Assembly (NCBI RefSeq): GCF_001012825.1
Contig: NZ_LCZJ02000023.1
Location: 62,001 to 126,000 of the forward strand
From: Paenibacillus etheri
GTDB lineage: Bacteria; Bacillota; Bacilli; Paenibacillales; Paenibacillaceae
Direction of reading: 5' to 3'
DNA length: 64,000 nt
The translations under genes and the position numbers were made by a program. A model generated the notes under the pieces. That model worked only from the letters and a program-made list of their open reading frames with translations. It was not told the DNA's origin and ran no database searches. Positions 9,093 to 16,528 of the stretch are shown piece by piece. Each line of letters starts with the position of its first letter. Position 1 is the first letter of the stretch.

Positions 9093-10177
9093 GCACTCTC
9101 TTCCCCCTGTTCCGGAATATCCAGCCATTCCACACCGTTACCTAACAGGAATAGGTGGTCAGCGGCCACTTGTAATTCAGCTCCTCTATGACAACTAATG
9201 ATCAGAAAATCCGTATCACTTATTCCGCTCTCGGCCTGCAGGTCTAGCAATCGGCTCATAGGTAGCGTTCTATCTAGCTCCAGTTTAGCTAACAATTCTA
9301 GCAAGTCTTCCAGCTCAGCCATACGTTCTGCTTCAACAGGATCCCTTTCGCCCCCGTTATCCAGTCTGCCGTTACAGATAAACCCCGTCTCAATTCCATG
9401 GCGCATAGCGTATTCGGCGATAGTGGCTGCATACCTTATTCCTTGCTCGATACGTTCTACATCCGTTACCGCTCTCCACATAGAATCACTGTCCTCTATA
9501 TTCAAGCAAATGACGAGTCTGGAATCCGCGGTGTAGTCTTTCTTATGTACCTGCATTGTACCTGTACGCGCTGTAGCCTTCCAGTTTATGAGTCCCATAG
9601 AATCTCCTGAGCTATACTCGCGAATACCTGCAGTCAGGAATGGATCTTCTACGATCCACCTTTTCACAGGAAGTTCACCCAGCCAACTATGTATCGGTAG
9701 TGGTAGATCATCTAGGCTCAGTAGATTTGGATAGACTAATAACTCTAATTGGAGGGGGAAAGTTTTGTTTTTCCGAATCAAACCAAAGGGATCTCCAGTG
9801 GTCATAGTGACCGTCTCCAAACGGTATATCCCACGTCGCTCGCAAGTTACTTGATGGCGCCGTTTAATATGACGGTATGATTTCAGATAGAACAAGCTGA
9901 TATGATTTTGATAGATTTCACCCGTGCTAATGCCGAGATTATCCTGACTACCAAATTCCAAACCTCTGGCAATACTAGATTCCAGCCGAAGCCAAGGTAA
10001 TGGCAAAAGCTTCGCATTAACGATCTCCTCTATCATTTCAAGGTTATCCCCTTCATAAGCAACCTTAGTTGAGAAATAGCGCGTATAGCTAAGTGCTCTC
10101 AGACCACTTCGTTCATAGATAGCGGCAAGAAGGAACAACAGAGCTACTGTAATGAAAATGAACCAAGGCAAAGCCAT
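9089..10177 (-). CDS. DUF58 protein (MoxR partner, VWA-like fold)
   Basis: A 362-residue protein with an N-terminal membrane helix (about 4-22) and the DUF58 signature REYSSGDSMGLINWKATART (186-205). DUF58 proteins resemble von Willebrand A domains and act with MoxR AAA ATPases as chaperone-like assembly pairs. The gene lies 3 bases after moxR and overlaps the next gene by 4 bases, so the three are one operon. Confidence 0.9.
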   Translation of the reverse strand: MALPWFIFITVALLFLLAAIYERSGLRALSYTRYFSTKVAYEGDNLEMIEEIVNAKLLPLPWLRLESSIARGLEFGSQDNLGISTGEIYQNHISLFYLKSYRHIKRRHQVTCERRGIYRLETVTMTTGDPFGLIRKNKTFPLQLELLVYPNLLSLDDLPLPIHSWLGELPVKRWIVEDPFLTAGIREYSSGDSMGLINWKATARTGTMQVHKKDYTADSRLVICLNIEDSDSMWRAVTDVERIEQGIRYAATIAEYAMRHGIETGFICNGRLDNGGERDPVEAERMAELEDLLELLAKLELDRTLPMSRLLDLQAESGISDTDFLIISCHRGAELQVAADHLFLLGNGVEWLDIPEQGEESA

Positions 10178-10180
10178 AGC

Positions 10181-11158
10181 TCATTCCACCTTTCCGCCTC
10201 TTAAGGATGTAACGAGTTCAGTCGGCACCTCTACCTCACGAAGCACTTGTAACACAATATCTGCAGCCTGTCCTTCTTTTGAACCCAATCCACGATGAAG
10301 AAGTAATCGATGTGCAAGCACTGGAACGGCTACGGCCTTAATGTCATCTGGTGTTACGTAAGATCTACCTCGAATAAGAGCATACCCTTGAGAAGATTTG
10401 AGCAATGCCCCGCTTGCTCGTGGACTCGCACCTAGTTTTACTGCCGTTGATTTGCGAGTTGCTTCTGTAATCCGAACGATATAAGCTAGCAAATCATCAC
10501 TAATACTCACGGAAGCGGCCAAACGCTGCGCAGATTGAATATCTTGAGCAGTAGCTACTGCAAAAGTCTCTTCAAGCGGATTATTCTCTCGGAAACGCTG
10601 TAAAATATGAATCCCTTCGTCAAAGGAAGGATAACCCGTAGTAATCCGCATCAAAAATCTATCTAATTGAGCTTCGGGCAACGGAAAAGTACCCTGATTG
10701 TCAATCGGATTCTGAGTAGCAATAACCAGAAACGGGGCTTCTAGACTATGAGTCACACCATCGATCGTGATTTGCCGCTCCTCCATACATTCCAATAGAC
10801 TGGATTGAGTTCTCGGGGTTGCACGATTAATTTCATCAGCCAACAAAATATTCGCAAAGACTGGACCGGGTCTAAACTGAAATTCACCTGTCTTTTGATT
10901 GTAAAAATTAATCCCGCTTAAATCAGAAGGCAGCAAGTCTGGTGTAAATTGAATACGCTTAAATGTACAATCCAAAGATTTAGCAATAACTTTTGCTAAC
11001 AAGGTTTTACCAGTGCCTGGAACATCTTCGAGTAGAACATGGCCATTCGCAAGTAATGCGGTTAGTAGCAGATCTACTCCATCTTCTTTACCTACAATGA
11101 CTTTAGCTAGATTGGTTCTAATAGATTTGATGAGTTCAGTGACTTCTTGAAGATTCAT
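10181..11158 (-). CDS. MoxR-family AAA+ ATPase
   Basis: A 325-residue MoxR ATPase with Walker A DVPGTGKT (45-52), Walker B LLADEINRA and sensor 1 ATQNPID. MoxR proteins remodel or activate VWA-type partners, here the DUF58 product. I place the start at the ATG at 11158, which begins MNLQEVTELI, the usual N-terminus, with GGATGGTG seven bases ahead. A GTG 27 codons upstream (11239) has no ribosome site and sits just past the preceding terminator. Confidence 0.92.
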   Translation of the reverse strand: MNLQEVTELIKSIRTNLAKVIVGKEDGVDLLLTALLANGHVLLEDVPGTGKTLLAKVIAKSLDCTFKRIQFTPDLLPSDLSGINFYNQKTGEFQFRPGPVFANILLADEINRATPRTQSSLLECMEERQITIDGVTHSLEAPFLVIATQNPIDNQGTFPLPEAQLDRFLMRITTGYPSFDEGIHILQRFRENNPLEETFAVATAQDIQSAQRLAASVSISDDLLAYIVRITEATRKSTAVKLGASPRASGALLKSSQGYALIRGRSYVTPDDIKAVAVPVLAHRLLLHRGLGSKEGQAADIVLQVLREVEVPTELVTSLRGGKVE

Positions 11159-11240
11159 GTAAATACACCATCCAATCTGGGAAAATAATGTAATAAGTCC
11201 TTTAATCATAACAGAAAGTGTATCTAATATATAATTCACA

Positions 11241-11273
11241 AGAAAAGGCCCTGTCCATTAAAAAGACAGAACC
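11241..11273 (-). terminator. Terminator of the germinant receptor operon
   Basis: On the minus strand GGTTCTGTC pairs with GACAGGGCC (nine pairs, two of them G-U) around a nine-base loop, followed by TTTTCTT. It lies between gerB-like and moxR and separates the two operons. Confidence 0.7.
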
Positions 11274-11296
11274 TAGATTCCCCCTCTAAATTTCAT

Positions 11297-12385
11297 TTAC
11301 TTCGCAGTTTTGTTCCGAAATCGAAAGAAGGCTGTGATGGCGTAATAGATCGGAATGCTTTCAACGATTAACCAAATAACAGCAATAGCATAACTATTAT
11401 AATGTTTATAATAACTGCCTATGTGTCGTGAATACAAAAAAGCTATCGTGATTGAAGCTATTGTTAAGAAAGGAATATACATTTTACTAGCTTTTGTATT
11501 AAACAAGCTGGATACACATCTAGAGGCTATGTAGATAAGGAATGAGCTGTGAATGAACATAGAAGACGACCATATTCCAATTAAGAGCGGGTCCGTATTT
11601 CCTAGCAGATTATCTTGTTTAGAGCTACGTACCATTTCAAGAAACGGGTACTGTAGTTGCTGGCCCAAATGTGGTCCAAAAGTCATCATCGTTAGTGACC
11701 AACCAATTAATACAGTAATTAAGACACAGATTCCCGTAATCACCAATCTTTTTAGCATCTTAGCTTCAAGTTTCAGATCGGGTGCAACAAACAAAAGGAC
11801 AATCCATTCTCCAAACCATGACATGACTTCAATAGAGTCTTTCATAGCAATCCCGGGATCATGATAATGAATGAAGGCCGGTAGCATATTGAAGTCCGCG
11901 TTCGGGAGGAATAAATTAAATAAAACGATCATCATTATAAAAAAAATCAGAAAAAGTCCATCCGCCATATACGCTATTGTTGTAAATCCTAGACTAGCCG
12001 TATACATTATCACCAGGCCAATCACGATCTGAATTAATAGGAACGGAGTTCCTCTTAAATAATTTGAGCCGAAAAACAGTACAAAATTCTCAATATCATA
12101 TGAGACATAATATACACACCAGCTTAGCAGGAGAAGCAGCATGAACTTATGTGGCCATTTGCCTAAAATATCTTTTCCAAAATTCACCCAAGCCTGATTA
12201 GGATGCAGCATACCGACATGGAAGGTAAACCACAGTAAAATCAAACCTAATAAAGACCCAACTATTAATGCTATCCAACCTTGATAGGAAGAACTACCAA
12301 TAATAATCGGTATCAAAAAAATAGTGGTTTGGGAGCTAAAAAAAATAATGAAAAACCGAAACAGCTGCCATTTCGATGCTCGCAT
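11297..12385 (-). CDS. Spore germinant receptor subunit B (GerAB/GerKB family)
   Basis: A 362-residue inner-membrane protein with ten hydrophobic segments across its length, an amino-acid-permease-like fold of the GerAB (endospore germination permease) family. It binds germinants in the spore inner membrane as part of a GerA-type receptor. It begins MRASKWQLFRFFIIF and follows the C-subunit gene by 21 bases. The gene order A-C-B matches the gerK arrangement of Bacillus rather than gerA (A-B-C). The ligand cannot be told from sequence. Confidence 0.9.
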   Translation of the reverse strand: MRASKWQLFRFFIIFFSSQTTIFLIPIIIGSSSYQGWIALIVGSLLGLILLWFTFHVGMLHPNQAWVNFGKDILGKWPHKFMLLLLLSWCVYYVSYDIENFVLFFGSNYLRGTPFLLIQIVIGLVIMYTASLGFTTIAYMADGLFLIFFIMMIVLFNLFLPNADFNMLPAFIHYHDPGIAMKDSIEVMSWFGEWIVLLFVAPDLKLEAKMLKRLVITGICVLITVLIGWSLTMMTFGPHLGQQLQYPFLEMVRSSKQDNLLGNTDPLLIGIWSSSMFIHSSFLIYIASRCVSSLFNTKASKMYIPFLTIASITIAFLYSRHIGSYYKHYNSYAIAVIWLIVESIPIYYAITAFFRFRNKTAK

Positions 12386-12406
12386 AACTTCTCCTTCTGG
12401 ATGTCT

Positions 12407-13558
12407 TTATTTTGCTGTTCCAAAATCTACAATGTGAAAATCAGTCTTCACCTTAATATCAGCCTCTTGGGCATAATAATTCTCCCACCGCTCTTTGAGT
12501 TGATTCCATTGTTTTGGATCGTTCCATTCCAATAACAACCCGAGTTGCAAAATGTCGGCACCTACTTTTTGGGTAATAAGAATGGCTTGGGTAAGATGAT
12601 TAGAGACCTTCTCATTAAGCTTCTCAATGATAATTTGGCTGAGTTCCTCTTCATCCCTATTCTTAGGGTCCCTTAAATAAATAATACTAGCCTTCCCCTT
12701 TAAATTCACTGTGAAAACAGGACCATTGTCCGTTAGGTTTATTTTCTTTGATGATTTGGTGCTATTAAATACAACGCTTGCTGCGCTTTTTCCCTCATCC
12801 CAAGATACGGAATATACTGCTATCTTAAGTCTGCCCTCCGCCCAAGCTAATGCCCTTCCCTCTTTCAGCTTAAGTATTCCCTTCATTTTCTCTCTTTGAA
12901 ACAACATCGCCCCTTGAATTCCTGCCCAATACTGCGGCTTACCTTCACTAGACTTCTCTTCTTTTTGACCATATGAAAGATTATTTATAGCGAATCCTAC
13001 ATTCGATGCTTCTGCGAACATGCAATCTTTGATCGTAGTAGCAAACATAAATCTTTCCGTTCCAAAGTTTTTTAGGACTTCAGCAGGAAGCTGTTCATAG
13101 ATTGGAGTCAATGTATTCATTTCTTTTGCACTGCCTGGACTAGCCATAATAAAAGCTCCAAGCGGAAGACTAGGCTCTCTTTTTATCCATAAGAGCAATT
13201 CACTAATTCCTTGTTCTGCATAGGATTTCCCTAAGATAATTATTTTCAACTGAGCTAGGCTAAGCTGCCGTGTTAAGTCTGTTTGAATCAATAGCATGGC
13301 ATCTGCTATAGTTTCTGCTGTCTTAGAAACTGTGGAATAACTGCTTCCTCCACCTCCACCGCTAGCGGGCTGCCCTGTTGAGTTAAGACGATTAGGTAGC
13401 GGTGAATTTATAGTTATTTCAACAGTGCCTTCTTCTTTACCAGCGTCTATAAACAATCCGTAAACAAATGTTAATTCGTCCAGCTCTATCTTAGATGTTA
13501 AGCAGGCTGTTAGATTTAAGAGCAGCAGTATAATAACTCCTATCTTTAAAGCTCTCAT
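12407..13558 (-). CDS. Spore germinant receptor subunit C (Ger(x)C lipoprotein)
   Basis: A 383-residue lipoprotein with lipobox LTAC (Cys19) after a short hydrophobic signal, then the Ger(x)C N- and C-domains (DELTFVYGLFIDAG early, the AITILITQKVGADILQLG-like segment late). The C subunit sits on the outer face of the spore inner membrane and is needed for receptor function. It has a Ser/Gly-rich insert near residue 70. Its start overlaps the A-subunit stop by four bases. Confidence 0.92.
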   Translation of the reverse strand: MRALKIGVIILLLLNLTACLTSKIELDELTFVYGLFIDAGKEEGTVEITINSPLPNRLNSTGQPASGGGGGSSYSTVSKTAETIADAMLLIQTDLTRQLSLAQLKIIILGKSYAEQGISELLLWIKREPSLPLGAFIMASPGSAKEMNTLTPIYEQLPAEVLKNFGTERFMFATTIKDCMFAEASNVGFAINNLSYGQKEEKSSEGKPQYWAGIQGAMLFQREKMKGILKLKEGRALAWAEGRLKIAVYSVSWDEGKSAASVVFNSTKSSKKINLTDNGPVFTVNLKGKASIIYLRDPKNRDEEELSQIIIEKLNEKVSNHLTQAILITQKVGADILQLGLLLEWNDPKQWNQLKERWENYYAQEADIKVKTDFHIVDFGTAK

Positions 13559-14997
13559 TTTGATTTTTGTCTCCTTTGATTCCTGTCCGTATAGGCGCTA
13601 CTTCGTTTCGTCATAAAGTTAGTGGGAAACCGAGATAATGTATCTTTCCAATCCTGTAATACTAACGGCGCAACAGGTTGCAAAAACGGCGTGCCTAAAG
13701 GTTTAAGATTGGCTAAGTGTCCATAAATCAAAAAGGCTGTAATATATACCCCAAGCAGGCCCATCGTTCCTCCCATAATGAGTAAAGGGAAGCGAAGTAA
13801 CCGAAAGGTCAAACCGAGTTCATAATGGGGAATGATGTATGAGGCGATTCCGGTAATAGAAACAACAATAACCATTGGAGCAGATACAATCCCTGCTTGC
13901 ACCGCAGCTTGACCAATAACAATACCGCCTATAATAGAGACCGTCTGTCCGACAGGCTTTGGAATACGTGTTCCAGCTTCTCTAAGCGCTTCGAAGGTAA
14001 GCTCCATAATTAAAGCCTCGGTCAGCGCTGAGAATGGAATATTCTCTCTCGCTGAGGCAATCGTAATTAATAGGTTGGATGGAATGATCTGCGGGTGAAA
14101 AGTTGTAATCGCTACATAAAGCGATGGAAGGATCATGGATATAATGGAGAACAGAAATCGTACAATTCGAATCCAACTAGCTGCATAAAAGTTCTGATAA
14201 TAATCCTCAGAGGATTGTAGCATTGTAAAAAACGATGTCGGTGCAATCAACGCAGTAGGTGCGCCGTCTTGTATAATTCCGATCCGACCTTCCATCAACG
14301 AAGCTGCTACAGAGTCAGGGCGTTCTGTATATTGAAAAACCGGAAAAGGCGTGAAGCTCCCCTTTCTCAAATGTTCCGAAATATAACTAATACCTAGTAT
14401 CCCGTCAATATCAATGTCATTCAGTTTCTGCTCAATTTCAGCAAGAACTTCCTTTTTGTAAAGTCCTTCAATGTACACAACATACAAATCAGTTTTTGTA
14501 TACTTACCAATGATATAATGAACTGTTTTTAGATCCGGATGTTTGATTTTGTGTCTTAGCATCGACAGATTTGATTCAATATCTTCTATAAATGCCTCTT
14601 GAGGACCAATAACTACAAGTTCATTTTGTGATTCGGTCACTGATCTTTTTTGATATTGAGTAATTTCAAAATAATGAACATATGGAAGATCCTCTATACA
14701 AAGCACTACCTTTCCAGCAACGATCAGATCTACGATCTTCTGCAAGTCAAACGCTTTGAGATAGGGGATAGGAAAAACAACACCTTGATCTAGCCGTTCT
14801 AAGAAATTAGACCATTCTAGCTTTGCATCTGCTTCTGTTTTTAGTGGAAAAGCAATACTTTCATGAAGTGTCTTGGAATCGATGATGGAGGGGATATAGA
14901 TCAGAAAACAGGAATGACCATGAACGGAAATCGACTGATATACCGCATCACTACATCCTTCCAGTTGTTCCTTAATGGTTTCTAAAATTCCTGACAT
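13555..14997 (-). CDS. Spore germinant receptor subunit A (GerAA/GerKA family)
   Basis: A 480-residue GerA-family protein: a soluble N-terminal region of about 240 residues, then five or so membrane helices with family motifs DGAPTALIAPTSFF, FHPQIIPSNLL and the ELTFEALREAGTRIPKPVG segment, and a short basic tail. A subunits oligomerise into the ion channel of the receptor. AGGAGG stands eight bases before the ATG. First gene of the A-C-B operon, expected to be made in the forespore. Confidence 0.93.
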   Translation of the reverse strand: MSGILETIKEQLEGCSDAVYQSISVHGHSCFLIYIPSIIDSKTLHESIAFPLKTEADAKLEWSNFLERLDQGVVFPIPYLKAFDLQKIVDLIVAGKVVLCIEDLPYVHYFEITQYQKRSVTESQNELVVIGPQEAFIEDIESNLSMLRHKIKHPDLKTVHYIIGKYTKTDLYVVYIEGLYKKEVLAEIEQKLNDIDIDGILGISYISEHLRKGSFTPFPVFQYTERPDSVAASLMEGRIGIIQDGAPTALIAPTSFFTMLQSSEDYYQNFYAASWIRIVRFLFSIISMILPSLYVAITTFHPQIIPSNLLITIASARENIPFSALTEALIMELTFEALREAGTRIPKPVGQTVSIIGGIVIGQAAVQAGIVSAPMVIVVSITGIASYIIPHYELGLTFRLLRFPLLIMGGTMGLLGVYITAFLIYGHLANLKPLGTPFLQPVAPLVLQDWKDTLSRFPTNFMTKRSSAYTDRNQRRQKSK

Positions 14998-15060
14998 AGG
15001 CTATACCTCCTGAGTTGTGACTTTCGAATCTGGCTTAGTTTGCCAATTGTATACGAGGTT

Positions 15061-15089
15061 TATACTACCTACTCCATTAAGCTGTATAC
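15061..15089 (-). promoter_or_regulatory. Possible forespore (sigma-F/G) promoter of the germinant receptor operon
   Basis: On the minus strand GTATA and TAGTATA are 17 bases apart, 64 bases before the A-subunit ATG. The -35 fits the sigma-F/G pattern; the -10 has two mismatches to CATnnTA. TGTATACGA occurs twice around it (15048-15056 and 15083-15091). The call rests mainly on knowledge that gerA-type operons use sigma-G. Confidence 0.3.
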
Positions 15090-15090
15090 G

Positions 15091-15120
15091 AAAAAAGAAC
15101 CGGTGCGAATACCCGGTTCT
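15091..15120. terminator. Strong terminator after the 2Duf-like gene
   Basis: GAACCGG and CCGGTTC form a seven-base-pair GC-rich stem around a nine-base loop; on the minus strand it ends in six T residues, and the plus strand also runs into a T-rich tract. It isolates the germinant receptor operon from upstream transcription. Confidence 0.82.
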
Positions 15121-15152
15121 TTCTTGTTTTTTTGTGTGAGTTTTGGAGTACA

Positions 15153-16013
15153 TCAACTTTGGATTAAAGGCTTTAATACTTTCAAAGATGCTTGCAATTG
15201 CTCTGCGCATTGTTCATACATTTTTTTAGCTTTTTCATTCTCTGTCGACAAACTAAACATTTCCAGATCCGCTTCACATTTTTTGAGCAAAGCATATAAT
15301 TGTGGTTTATCTTGTGGCTGTGGAACTTTGAAGTCATCAGCGTACAAATCGACCGTCAGCTCACCATAAGAATCAACTTGACCGAGAAATACATTTTCAA
15401 CAGTTAACCCCATTTTCTCTAGAGCACCATCAAGCCAGCTGCGAGTCAGATTTAAAGTATCCAAAGGTTTATCTAGTACTTTTCCATCCATAATGACGGC
15501 TTGTGGCTCTTTTTCTGGAGCAACTTTAATACCGAGATGTTTGGGTGTAAGCGGCTGATTCTCTCTCTTAAGCAGCACATTAATCGCTCCATCAGATTCC
15601 ATAATCGCAAATTCCACTTCAGATATATTGAATACATCCTTTTTACGTAGCTCTTCCAATAACTCATCTGTTGTTAAACGTTCCTTCTTCATATGATCTT
15701 CGAGTATTTTTCCGTCCTTAATAAGTACGGCGGACTTAAAGTCAATGAAATCTCTTGCTTTTTTACTCTTCATTTGAAGATATTCAATCCCTAAAGAACA
15801 AGCGACCCATACAATCAGTGCAATGAGTCCTAAATGCCAATGCTTATCCGTATCCAAAGAAATATATGCGGCTAAGCTGCCGACGGTTATCCCCGTAATA
15901 TACTCGAAGAACGAAAGCTGCGATACTTGTCTTTTCCCCAGTAATTTAGTTAATAAGAAAAGCACAACAACAGCAAAGAGCGTTCGTAATATAACCTCCA
16001 GCCATTCCGACAT
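15153..16013 (-). CDS. 2Duf-like spore membrane protein (DUF421/YetF + DUF1657)
   Basis: A 286-residue protein joining a YetF-type DUF421 unit (two to three membrane helices within about 1-85, then two small alpha/beta domains to about 235) to a C-terminal 48-residue segment that aligns with the neighbouring DUF1657 protein: LEMFSLSTENEKAK here against LEQFALETQNESAK there. Bacillus 2Duf has this architecture, lies in the spore inner membrane and raises wet-heat resistance (knowledge of the family). I chose the ATG at 16013 because AAAAGGAGG lies nine bases upstream; the frame is open 14 codons further without a site. It ends at a strong terminator and is divergent from the DUF1657 gene. Confidence 0.87.
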   Translation of the reverse strand: MSEWLEVILRTLFAVVVLFLLTKLLGKRQVSQLSFFEYITGITVGSLAAYISLDTDKHWHLGLIALIVWVACSLGIEYLQMKSKKARDFIDFKSAVLIKDGKILEDHMKKERLTTDELLEELRKKDVFNISEVEFAIMESDGAINVLLKRENQPLTPKHLGIKVAPEKEPQAVIMDGKVLDKPLDTLNLTRSWLDGALEKMGLTVENVFLGQVDSYGELTVDLYADDFKVPQPQDKPQLYALLKKCEADLEMFSLSTENEKAKKMYEQCAEQLQASLKVLKPLIQS

Positions 16014-16031
16014 CTTAAATTTCCTCCTTTT

Positions 16032-16082
16032 GAGTGAACCTTTGTTTATTAACACTCATTATTTGTTAAAAAAGGTTCATTC
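16032..16082 (-). promoter_or_regulatory. Nested inverted repeat in the leader of the 2Duf-like gene
   Basis: GAGTGAACCTTT (16032-16043) and AAAGGTTCATTC (16071-16082) form a 12-bp stem with one wobble, and TTAACA (16049-16054) pairs with TGTTAA (16064-16069) inside it. It ends just before the ribosome site. There is no U-tract, so it is more likely an operator pair or an mRNA leader structure than a terminator. Confidence 0.4.
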
Positions 16083-16146
16083 AATCCGAAATCACACTAC
16101 TTATTTATGGAAAATCGGTTGCCGTGAAACGCTTGTATTTTTTTCC

Positions 16147-16177
16147 TGCATAACTAAAGTGAAGGTTGAGGACAATA
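16147..16177 (+). promoter_or_regulatory. Possible sigma-G promoter of the DUF1657 gene
   Basis: TGCATA (good sigma-G -35) is followed 18 bases later by GACAATA (weak -10), with a leader of about 37 bases before the DUF1657 ATG. Confidence 0.3.
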
Positions 16178-16220
16178 GGAAATGTCATGCTAAAAATTCA
16201 AAATAGAGGAGAGAAATCTA

Positions 16221-16427
16221 ATGACAGTAGCCTCACAAGTAAAAACATGTTTATCTTCTTTAAAAGGCGCTCAAGCGAGTTTGGAACAATTTGCACTTGA
16301 AACACAAAACGAAAGTGCAAAAACTTTATTCACTAATGCAGCTGAGCAAACACAACAAATCGTAACACAGGTTGAAAATCGGGTAACCGAATTAGAGTCT
16401 GAAGAACCTCAATACAAAGGCTTCTAA
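16221..16427 (+). CDS. Small DUF1657 protein
   Basis: A 68-residue, almost wholly helical acidic protein starting MTVASQVKTCLSSL, the standard DUF1657 opening. In Bacillus such proteins are encoded next to 2Duf and SpoVA genes in mobile spore-resistance operons; molecular function is unknown. AGAGGAGAG precedes the ATG by nine bases. It is divergent from the 2Duf-like gene and followed by a strong terminator. Base composition matches its neighbours and no spoVA genes are present here. Confidence 0.85.
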   Translation: MTVASQVKTCLSSLKGAQASLEQFALETQNESAKTLFTNAAEQTQQIVTQVENRVTELESEEPQYKGF

Positions 16428-16444
16428 CTATCACTTGAATACTT

Positions 16445-16490
16445 AAAGGGGTCTTAAGGCTAGTAATAACTAGCTTTAAGACCCCTTTTC
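16445..16490. terminator. Strong bidirectional terminator
   Basis: AAAGGGGTCTTAAGGCTAGT pairs with ACTAGCTTTAAGACCCCTTT with one mismatch around a four-base loop, with A- and T-runs on both flanks. It ends the DUF1657 transcript and the oppositely oriented histidine kinase operon. Confidence 0.92.
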
Positions 16491-16528
16491 TACATTTATT
16501 TATTTCTACAATATAACTCCAATACCAC

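Noticed and set aside
11159-11239. A GTG start giving MoxR a hydrophobic N-terminal extension.
   Set aside because: No ribosome site, adjacent to the upstream terminator, and MoxR proteins begin at the later Met.
16014-16055. A longer N-terminus for the 2Duf-like protein.
   Set aside because: The extra 14 codons contain the ribosome site of the better ATG and have no site of their own.
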